Source of the DNA: an uncultured Paenibacillaceae bacterium
GTDB lineage: Bacteria > Bacillota > Bacilli > Aneurinibacillales > Aneurinibacillaceae
Assembly: GCA_937874515.1 (NCBI GenBank)
Contig: CALNBV010000217.1
Coordinates: 1 to 5,234 of the forward strand
Direction: 5' to 3'
DNA: 5,234 bases
The translations under genes were made by a program, and so were the position numbers. The notes beneath the pieces were generated by a model. The model worked only from the letters and a program-made list of their open reading frames with translations, made no database searches and was not told the origin of the DNA. This document shows positions 1 to 4,065 of the stretch, in pieces (within the stretch, counting starts at the first letter, position 1; each line of letters begins with the position of its first letter).

Positions 1-24
1 AGCCATTAGTTTAGGGCTAGCTTT
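1..24 (+). terminator. Right half of a probable terminator hairpin, cut by the window edge
   Basis: AGCC at 1-4 can pair with GGCT at 15-18, and the following TAGC would extend the stem if the bases just outside the window are GCTA-like. A short T-rich stretch follows. The 13-mer GTTTAGGGCTAGC at 9-21 recurs at 1629-1641 inside a clearer terminator-like hairpin, which supports reading this as the end of a gene lying to the left. The left arm is mostly outside the window, so this is tentative. Confidence 0.35.
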
Positions 25-45
25 AGTTTCGTGTATGAACATATT

Positions 46-60
46 TTCCTTGTTAAGGAA
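46..60. repeat. Perfect inverted repeat over the -35 box, possible operator
   Basis: TTCCTT at 46-51 and AAGGAA at 55-60 are perfect inverted arms separated by GTT. The repeat covers the candidate -35 hexamer, where a bound repressor would block RNA polymerase. Toxin-antitoxin cassettes are commonly autoregulated through such sites, but nothing here shows which protein, if any, binds. Confidence 0.3.
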
Positions 61-78
61 TGGGTATTGTATTAAAAT
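50..78 (+). promoter_or_regulatory. Candidate sigma-A promoter for the GNAT cassette
   Basis: TTGTTA at 50-55 (4 of 6 matches to TTGACA) is followed after exactly 17 bases by TAAAAT at 73-78 (5 of 6 matches to TATAAT). Transcription would begin near 85, leaving an untranslated leader of about 70 bases before the first start codon at 158. A second, poorer pair is TTGAAT at 96-101 with TAAAAT at 121-126 (19-base spacer). The call rests on motif match and position only. Confidence 0.45.
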
Positions 79-157
79 GACGGGCTAAACTCCAATTGAA
101 TAAACTTCCATAAATAGGCATAAAATGATTGTTAAAGTGGTATGGAGGTGTTAATAT

Positions 158-355
158 ATGTGTAAAGAAGAATCTAAACATGAGGAGAGTTTTAAAATGG
201 CTACACAAATGCAACCAACTCCTACTCTTTATGGTAAAGATGCAGAAGATGTATTAAATCAAATCAAAAGAAAACCTACAAAAGAACAACGAGCAAAACT
301 TATTGCTGATTACAGAAATAAATTTGCTGGAGTGAAAAAGAAAGGGCTTCGATAA
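158..355 (+). CDS. Small charged protein paired with a GNAT acetyltransferase; putative antitoxin-like partner
   Basis: This 65-residue protein is rich in Lys, Glu and Gln, with no signal peptide or membrane segment. Residues 14-30 contain the stretch MQPTPTLYGKDAEDVL, followed by a basic, helix-prone tail ending in KKKGLR. From memory, short proteins with a TPTLxGxDA-like motif often sit just upstream of GNAT genes and are treated as hypothetical or antitoxin-like; this could not be checked here. It does not look like a ribbon-helix-helix (DUF1778) antitoxin. The start is ambiguous. ATG 158 has GGAGG at 144-148, and in-frame ATG 197 (residue 14) has its own GAGGAG at 182-187 with a 9-base spacer. 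The conserved-looking part begins at the second start, which would give a 52-residue protein. The stop codon shares one base with the acetyltransferase start, so translation is probably coupled. The gene is confident; the antitoxin role is inference. Confidence 0.72.
   Translation: MCKEESKHEESFKMATQMQPTPTLYGKDAEDVLNQIKRKPTKEQRAKLIADYRNKFAGVKKKGLR
182..199 (+). promoter_or_regulatory. Internal ribosome binding site and alternative start of the small partner gene
   Basis: GAGGAGAG at 182-189 lies 9 bases (counted from GGAG) ahead of an in-frame ATG at 197-199. This site is as good as the one for the upstream ATG at 158. It suggests either that the true start is 197 or that two forms differing by 13 N-terminal residues are made. 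Confidence 0.5.
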
Positions 356-873
356 TGGCTGAAATGAATACAAAAGCAATTGTGTTGGCTAGATTGACAG
401 AAGATGAAATTGTTAATTTAGCCAATTTTAATTGTGGTGACGATGTAATGAATGAATTTATAAAAACAGAAGCATTTGATGAACAAGAATTAGGTTTAAA
501 TACGACTATATTACTGTATTATGAAGGAAGTCTTGCTGCTTTTTGTTCTATTTGTACAGATTCTATTAAACTAGCACATAGCGAAAAGGAAGATTTTCCT
601 TATGCTACTATACCGGCTATAAAAATAGCAAGATTAGGTAGGGATATAAAATTTAGTGATTTTGGATTCGGTAGATATATGATTGCAGTTGTTATTGGAA
701 CAGCATTAGAAATTAATGAGTCTGATTGTGGTGTTAGAATGCTTACGTTAGATGCCTATCCAGGGAGAGTAGGATATTATGAATATCTTGGATTCGAAAT
801 AAATCAACATAAAGAATATAAGAAAAGAGAAAATATTAGTATGAGATATGATATATTTTGCGAATCACTTTAA
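355..873 (+). CDS. GNAT-family N-acetyltransferase, probable toxin of a TA-like pair
   Basis: This 172-residue cytoplasmic enzyme would transfer an acetyl group from acetyl-CoA to an amine. The N-terminal part has FNCGDDVMNEFI (residues 25-36), matching the F-x-CG-x(3)-L/M-x-x-F signature of TacT-like GNAT proteins. Residues 86-106 (IPAIKIARLG... then SDFGFG) match the strand preceding the acetyl-CoA pyrophosphate loop and the loop itself, with G104 and G106 kept but Asp where many relatives have the first Gly of the loop. Residues 140-147 (GYYEYLGF) correspond to the FYxxxGF motif, with Y142 at the catalytic Tyr position. Known TacT, AtaT and ItaT toxins acetylate aminoacyl-tRNA and stop translation; that substrate is inferred here. 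The ATG overlaps the upstream stop by one base, and AAAGGG at 341-345 is a suitable ribosome binding site. GC content is low: 421-480 has 17 G+C in 60, against 25 in 60 at 2881-2940 in the aldehyde dehydrogenase. An ordinary GNAT enzyme is the alternative. Confidence 0.85.
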   Translation: MAEMNTKAIVLARLTEDEIVNLANFNCGDDVMNEFIKTEAFDEQELGLNTTILLYYEGSLAAFCSICTDSIKLAHSEKEDFPYATIPAIKIARLGRDIKFSDFGFGRYMIAVVIGTALEINESDCGVRMLTLDAYPGRVGYYEYLGFEINQHKEYKKRENISMRYDIFCESL

Positions 874-879
874 ATGAAG

Positions 880-904
880 TCCACCTATTATGGTTGATTT
901 TTTT
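880..904 (+). terminator. Weak terminator after the GNAT gene
   Basis: TCCACC (880-885) and GGTTGA (892-897) form a short stem with one C-T mismatch and a six-base loop, followed at once by seven T (898-904). The stem is weak, but it lies 6 bases after the GNAT stop, where a terminator would be expected. Confidence 0.4.
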
Positions 905-918
905 ATTTTTGTTTATCG

Positions 919-957
919 GAAAATTATGAAATTAGTATTTGGATGGGCGAATTGGAT
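919..957. repeat. Dispersed ~40-bp repeat, copy 1
   Basis: The first 21 bases are identical to 2297-2317. After a three-base difference the similarity resumes with ATGGG and GAATTGGAT, giving 39 bases here and 40 in the second copy. Weaker similarity reaches back to about 907 (TTT-TC-G). In the frame beginning at 919 this copy reads ENYEISIWMGELDY then stop, and copy 2 keeps the same peptide with a one-base shift after MG. The pair could therefore be remnants of the 3' end of a duplicated gene, or an intergenic element. No terminal inverted repeats or target duplications were seen. Confidence 0.7.
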
Positions 958-1051
958 TATTAACCATTAAGATTGTCCGCGTAGTTGAAGAGTTATTGCC
1001 TAACCATCGGTTTCAAAAGTTAAACAATTTACAAGCAAAAATCCGCTTCTG

Positions 1052-1288
1052 CTACTCGCTTTTATACTTTTCCATAAACATCCAATATATTGCTCCGAAA
1101 ATTAATCCGCAAATCATAAAGATTATCGTACTTTGAACCATTGTCATAATGCCATCATTCCAATGTGTCCAAATTGAGTGAATTAGCCCTACTGGAAGTC
1201 CCCATCCAAGAACACCACGAAGGAGTATAAATCTCATTTTTCCCTTTGAACGTGTTTTTTTCCACTGCTCGTTTTGATAGTTATTCAT
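1052..1288 (-). CDS. Small two-helix membrane protein of unknown function
   Basis: This 78-residue protein starts at the ATG read from 1288 on the minus strand. GGGTGG (1299-1294 on the minus strand) is a plausible ribosome binding site 5 bases ahead of it; an in-frame GTG at 1297 would overlap that site, so the ATG is preferred. The N-terminal 19 residues are hydrophilic and basic (NEQWKKTRSKGK). Two hydrophobic segments follow, at about 20-40 (FILLRGVLGWGLPVGLIHS) and 47-72 (IMTMVQSTIIFMICGLIFGA), then a short charged tail. The basic N-terminus suggests it faces the cytoplasm, which would put both ends inside. The GVLGWGLP pattern feels familiar from uncharacterised Bacillus membrane proteins, but I cannot name a family or function. 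It is transcribed opposite to every other gene in the window and converges on the GNAT cassette. No convincing promoter was found upstream. Confidence 0.7.
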   Translation of the reverse strand: MNNYQNEQWKKTRSKGKMRFILLRGVLGWGLPVGLIHSIWTHWNDGIMTMVQSTIIFMICGLIFGAIYWMFMEKYKSE

Positions 1289-1377
1289 AAACGCCACCCA
1301 ATAAAGACTTTGTTAATTTATACATCTTAATTTTCCCGAACTATGTATCCTAATTCGTAAGAACGGTAGGTTTAGTT

Positions 1378-1699
1378 ATGACTTTTTTTGATAATCCAAT
1401 TAGCAAGGGGAAGGCAGGGAAGGAAACCATTCAGTACTATGAAAAAACATATAAAGAAAAATTCATTGTATATAGCACTCGATATAACTATTTGATTCCA
1501 GCATATATCGTGGAATTAGGTCCGGAGAAAATCTTATGCGGGAGAAACCCCGGATTATTTTGAGACCAATCCAGTAGTGTATTCTCAACAACAGACCAGA
1601 TACAATAATATTACAGGGCTACCCTTTCGTTTAGGGCTAGCCTTTTTAGATGCTATAAAATTGCAAAGACTGGGAAAAAGTAAAGATGTACATATTTAA
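1378..1699 (+). pseudogene. Frameshifted small gene remnant of unknown family
   Basis: Two adjoining open stretches in different frames read like one protein. The first runs from ATG 1378 through FFDNPISKGKAGKETIQYYEKTYKEKF and on to ELGPEK near 1530. The second is open from 1520 to the TAA at 1697-1699 and includes SYAGETPDYFETNPVVYSQQ and a tail GLAFLDAIKLQRLGKSKDVHI. They join at AAAA (1528-1531), where removing one A would link EK to SYAGE. Without that change the first frame ends at 1561-1563 after 61 residues. There is no good ribosome binding site at 1378, and a hairpin with T-tract lies inside the second part. A sequencing error at the A run, a degraded gene, or two chance open frames are all possible. 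The KAGKETIQYYEKTYKEKF stretch resembles the region just after the membrane anchor in small Bacillus envelope proteins, so the original 5' end may be lost. I do not recognise the family. Confidence 0.42.
1615..1647 (+). terminator. Probable rho-independent terminator
   Basis: GGCTACCCT (1617-1625) pairs with AGGGCTAGCC (1633-1642) with one bulged C at 1637, around a seven-base loop, and five T (1643-1647) follow. A-T and G-T pairs can extend the base of the stem. It lies between the remnant at 1378 and the next gene at 1720. If the second reading frame of the remnant is real coding sequence, the hairpin sits inside its last third, which would be unusual. Confidence 0.6.
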
Positions 1700-1719
1700 A
1701 TGAGAAGCAGGTGGAAAAA

Positions 1720-2058
1720 GTGGAGTTAGAGCAACAGCGTAAGGATATTGTTTCATTAAGAGTTGATATTAATCAAACCATTCATCAAATTGAAAAAATC
1801 AGGGATTTATCCGTTGAAAATTATCGGATGGCATTAGGGCCTTTTAAAAATCAGTTTGAATCACTTTCACCTATAGATCAGCAAAACATGAATCCAATCG
1901 CTTTTCAATCTTTGCAAAACTACCGGGATATCCAACAGATTACAGATCTTTTACATCAGCTAAATTCAAGCTTAATGGATGTAGGGCAACATTTGGGTCA
2001 TCCTATTGAGGATGTGCCAAAACTGGATAATAATCCAGCGCCCCCTACAGTGGTGTAA
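1720..2058 (+). CDS. Uncharacterised helical protein with a proline-rich tail
   Basis: This 112-residue soluble protein has no signal peptide or membrane segment. Residues 1-35 (LEQQRKDIVSLRVDINQTIH then QIEKIRDL) show regularly spaced Leu/Ile/Val and look like a coiled coil. Residues 36-62 hold a Pro/Asn-containing linker, a second helical stretch follows at about 63-90 (FQSLQNYRDIQQITDLLHQL), and the tail is acidic to proline-rich (PAPPTVV). The start is a GTG at 1720 with AGGTGG at 1709-1714, 5 bases upstream. A second in-frame GTG at 1711 would add three residues but overlaps that binding site. A 48-residue gene follows 21 bases after its stop and both end at one strong terminator, so they are probably co-transcribed. 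The composition suggests a scaffold or protein-binding role, but no family was recognised and no function is claimed. Confidence 0.72.
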   Translation: MELEQQRKDIVSLRVDINQTIHQIEKIRDLSVENYRMALGPFKNQFESLSPIDQQNMNPIAFQSLQNYRDIQQITDLLHQLNSSLMDVGQHLGHPIEDVPKLDNNPAPPTVV

Positions 2059-2079
2059 TGAAAAGGAGATGAAAAATAA

Positions 2080-2226
2080 ATGCAACGGTTTGAACAGTCT
2101 AAAAAAGGAATGAAGAAAAAAGAAGTGTTTGATACCCTTCAGGAAAATCATGAAGAATATCAAAAGGATCAGGCAAGAAAGCGAGATTTAATGGAATCCG
2201 TTGAAGATTCAACCACTACTGAATAA
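2080..2226 (+). CDS. Short highly charged protein, second gene of a two-gene operon
   Basis: This 48-residue protein begins at ATG 2080 and ends at TAA 2224-2226, with AAGGAG at 2063-2068 and an 11-base spacer. It is almost entirely charged or polar: KKGMKKKEVFDTLQENHEEY, then KDQARKRDLMESVEDSTTTE. It has no Cys, no membrane segment and very few aliphatic residues, so it is probably a single helix or disordered. It follows the gene at 1720 by 21 bases and is closed by a terminator 12 bases downstream. The good ribosome binding site, the operon position and the terminator support it as a real gene despite its size. Small charged proteins of this kind are common in the spores of Bacillaceae, but no known small spore protein was recognised here. 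Confidence 0.65.
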   Translation: MQRFEQSKKGMKKKEVFDTLQENHEEYQKDQARKRDLMESVEDSTTTE

Positions 2227-2238
2227 CAAGATAAGTTT

Positions 2239-2279
2239 GAGATGCTAGTGAATCAAATAAGATTCGTAGCATCTCTTTT
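2239..2279 (+). terminator. Strong rho-independent terminator
   Basis: GAGATGCTA (2239-2247) pairs perfectly with TAGCATCTC (2267-2275). Inside it GAATC (2250-2254) pairs with GATTC (2261-2265) around AAATAA, and four T follow. It ends the two-gene unit 1720-2226 and separates it from the aldehyde dehydrogenase promoter. Confidence 0.88.
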
Positions 2280-2296
2280 ATATTTATAATTTGTCT

Positions 2297-2336
2297 GAAA
2301 ATTATGAAATTAGTATTGAAATGGGATGAATTGGAT
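2297..2336. repeat. Dispersed ~40-bp repeat, copy 2
   Basis: This is the partner of 919-957, with 21 identical bases at its left end and GAATTGGAT at its right end. This copy has GAA where copy 1 has TGG and one extra base after ATGGG. The GAA difference creates the -35 box TTGAAA of the downstream promoter. After the shift a reading frame continues as ELDDRITLLVKKDKYYIYL to a TGA at 2385-2387, which looks like the tail of a lost gene; this is suggestive only. Confidence 0.7.
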
Positions 2337-2344
2337 GATAGAAT
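2316..2344 (+). promoter_or_regulatory. Sigma-A-type promoter of the aldehyde dehydrogenase gene
   Basis: TTGAAA at 2316-2321 (5 of 6 matches) and TAGAAT at 2339-2344 (5 of 6 matches) are separated by exactly 17 bases. Transcription would start near 2351, giving a leader of about 50 bases with the ribosome binding site GAGGAGG at 2386-2392. The -35 box and most of the spacer lie inside the second copy of the dispersed repeat. Confidence 0.65.
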
Positions 2345-2358
2345 AACCTTGTTGGTTA
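2344..2358. repeat. Inverted repeat at the likely transcription start, possible operator
   Basis: TAACC (2344-2348) and GGTTA (2354-2358) are perfect inverted arms separated by TTGTT, overlapping the end of the -10 box and the expected start point. A regulator bound here could block transcription of the aldehyde dehydrogenase gene. The arms are only five bases, so chance is possible. Confidence 0.3.
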
Positions 2359-2400
2359 AAAAAGACAAATATTACATATATCTGTGAGGAGGAAGGAAGA

Positions 2401-3885
2401 ATGAGCTCAGTATCTACCCCTTTAAAAGAGAAAGTTGCAAAGTTTTTAGCTGAACCAAAAAAGCTGTATATTAATGGCGATTTTGTTTTAAGTGTAGCAG
2501 AAAAGACATTTCAGACCTTAAATCCGGCAACGGGTGAAGTGTTGGCAACGGTTTATGAGGGACAGAAAGAAGATATTGACTTAGCTGTTCGTGCCGCAAG
2601 AGCCGCTTTTGACCAGGGGCCCTGGAAAAAGATGACTCCTTCTCAACGCAGTCGATTAATGTACAAGCTTGCAGATTTAATGGAAGAAAATAAAGAAGAG
2701 CTTGCTCAATTAGAAACCTTAGATAACGGGAAACCCATTCGTGAAACAACCATGGCAGATATTCCCCTCGCTATCGATCATCTGCGTTATTATGCAGGAT
2801 GGACGACGAAAATCGTTGGACAAACCATTCCTGTAAATGGCCCTTTTTTCAATTATACTCGCCATGAAGCAGTTGGCGTTGTAGGACAAATTATCCCATG
2901 GAATTTCCCATTATTAATGGCCATGTGGAAAATGGGGGCTGCACTAGCCACAGGTTGTACCATTGTCTTGAAACCAGCAGAACAAACCCCTCTTTCTGTT
3001 CTTTATTTCGCTGAATTAGTTGAAGAAGCCGGGTTTCCAAATGGGGTTGTTAATATTGTCCCTGGCTATGGGGAAACAGCAGGACAACCTCTGGTGGACC
3101 ATCCCTTAGTTGATAAAATTGCTTTCACCGGTTCAACTGAAATCGGGAAGAAAATAATGGAGCGGGCAGCCAAAACCATTAAACGGGTAACCCTGGAATT
3201 AGGGGGGAAATCACCCAATATTATTCTGCCAGATGCGGATTTTTCCAAAGCCATTCCAGGCGTGTTAAATGGGGTAATGTTTAACCAGGGACAGGTTTGT
3301 TGTGCAGGCTCCCGGGTGTTTATTCCGAAGAAACAATATGACAACGTGGTATCTGATATGGTGCAACACGCAAGAAAAATTAAGCAAGGCAGTGGGTTAA
3401 ATCAAGATACGGAAATTGGTCCATTGGTTTCTTTAGAACAACAAGATCGTGTAATGCATTATGTGGAAAAAGGATTAAACGAAGGGGCAGAGTTGCTAAC
3501 AGGGGGAACCACTCCTTTTGATGAAGGATATTTTGTGGCTCCAACTATCTTTGCCAATGTGAATGATGAAATGACTATTGCCAAAGAAGAGATTTTTGGA
3601 CCTGTTATTTCTGCGTTACCTTACGATGATTTAGATGAGTTAATAGAGCGGGCAAACAATTCTCAATACGGACTTGCTGCAGGAGTTTGGACAAGGGATG
3701 TGGCTAATGCCCATTACATTGCCAATAATCTCAGAGCGGGAACCGTTTGGGTGAACTGCTATAATGCCTTTGATGCAGCCAGTCCTTTTGGCGGATATAA
3801 ACAATCAGGAATTGGTCGGGAAATGGGCTCATACGCATTAGAAAATTATACTGAAGTGAAAAGCGTTTGGATTTCTATGAAATAG
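2401..3885 (+). CDS. dhaS: NAD(P)-dependent aldehyde dehydrogenase, DhaS-like
   Basis: This complete 494-residue enzyme, the usual length for the ALDH1/2-like class, oxidises an aldehyde to the carboxylic acid using NAD(P)+. All core motifs are visible: N168 in IIPWNFP (oxyanion hole), K191 in VLKPAEQTP (cofactor phosphate/ribose), G244 and S245 in AFTGSTEIGK (Rossmann-fold turn), E266 in TLELGGKSPN (general base), catalytic C300 in NQGQVCCAGSR, and E397/F399 in KEEIFGPV (nicotinamide ribose). The sequence closely follows B. subtilis DhaS as I recall it, including the C-terminal AASPFGGYKQSGIGREMGSY stretch. DhaS has been reported to act on 3-hydroxypropionaldehyde; the physiological substrate here is not shown. 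The ATG at 2401 has GAGGAGG 8 bases upstream. The gene is monocistronic, with its own promoter and terminator, which suits a stress or detoxification role. No defects were seen. Confidence 0.95.
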   Translation: MSSVSTPLKEKVAKFLAEPKKLYINGDFVLSVAEKTFQTLNPATGEVLATVYEGQKEDIDLAVRAARAAFDQGPWKKMTPSQRSRLMYKLADLMEENKEELAQLETLDNGKPIRETTMADIPLAIDHLRYYAGWTTKIVGQTIPVNGPFFNYTRHEAVGVVGQIIPWNFPLLMAMWKMGAALATGCTIVLKPAEQTPLSVLYFAELVEEAGFPNGVVNIVPGYGETAGQPLVDHPLVDKIAFTGSTEIGKKIMERAAKTIKRVTLELGGKSPNIILPDADFSKAIPGVLNGVMFNQGQVCCAGSRVFIPKKQYDNVVSDMVQHARKIKQGSGLNQDTEIGPLVSLEQQDRVMHYVEKGLNEGAELLTGGTTPFDEGYFVAPTIFANVNDEMTIAKEEIFGPVISALPYDDLDELIERANNSQYGLAAGVWTRDVANAHYIANNLRAGTVWVNCYNAFDAASPFGGYKQSGIGREMGSYALENYTEVKSVWISMK

Positions 3886-3900
3886 AATAATGGATGTAAA

Positions 3901-3933
3901 AGAGATAACCTCTGGTGGGTTATCTCTTTTTTT
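3901..3933 (+). terminator. Strong terminator of the aldehyde dehydrogenase gene
   Basis: AGAGATAACC (3901-3910) pairs perfectly with GGTTATCTCT (3918-3927) across a seven-base loop, and the T run reaches 3933. It begins 15 bases after the stop codon. The A-rich left flank could let it act, less efficiently, on the other strand. Confidence 0.92.
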
Positions 3934-3987
3934 AGTTTAAGACTATAGACTTTGGCCCAATGGTTGAATGCCTCCATACTTAGGCAG

Positions 3988-4015
3988 ACCAATCCCACTT
4001 TTTCTACATAAAATG
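3988..4015 (+). promoter_or_regulatory. Weak candidate sporulation-type promoter before the Mur ligase
   Basis: CATAAAATG at 4007-4015 resembles the -10 element of mother-cell sporulation promoters (CATAnnnTA), with AC at 3988-3989 placed 17 bases upstream as in the sigma-K pattern. No good sigma-A -35 box stands before the alternative -10 TAAAAT (4009-4014). The pattern carries little information, so this is only a pointer. The rest of 3934-4060 shows no gene; GCCT/AGGC arms at 3970-3973 and 3982-3985 form a minor inverted repeat. Confidence 0.22.
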
Positions 4016-4065
4016 AAATGAATAAAACGCCTCGGAAGTGTGATGAGTGTCCTTAGGAGGGAAAT

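Noticed and set aside
2..88. Open frame from the left edge to TAA at 86-88, a possible C-terminus of an upstream gene
   Set aside because: Only 28 codons are visible, it would contain the hairpin at 1-24 and the promoter at 50-78, and the peptide matches nothing recognised. A chance open frame of this length is likely.
939..1136. Plus-strand open frame of 65 residues beginning in the first repeat copy (MDGRIGLLTIKIVRVVEELL...)
   Set aside because: It has no ribosome binding site, starts inside the dispersed repeat and runs antisense into the better supported membrane protein gene. The RVVEELLPNHRFQKLNN stretch is protein-like but could not be tied to any family.
1320..1348. ATACAT and ATGTAT inverted arms 17 bases apart between the divergent starts at 1288 and 1378
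   Set aside because: The arms are only six AT-rich bases with a long gap and no clear promoter pair beside them; likely chance.
1972..2163. Minus-strand open frame opposite the two small genes
   Set aside because: It is antisense to both small genes, Phe/Leu-rich as expected from the complement of Lys/Glu codons, and has no supporting ribosome binding site.
919..2336. The two repeat copies as ends of a composite mobile element carrying 958-2296
   Set aside because: No transposase, no terminal inverted repeats and no target-site duplications were seen, and the copies differ at their right ends.
2471..3344. Two minus-strand open frames of 92 residues opposite the aldehyde dehydrogenase
   Set aside because: Both lie wholly within the strongly conserved dhaS-like gene on the other strand and show no protein-like motifs.
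119..4016. CATAAAATGA present both at 119-128 and 4007-4016, each shortly before a gene
   Set aside because: A ten-base AT-rich match in 5 kb is not compelling, and the two contexts share nothing else.
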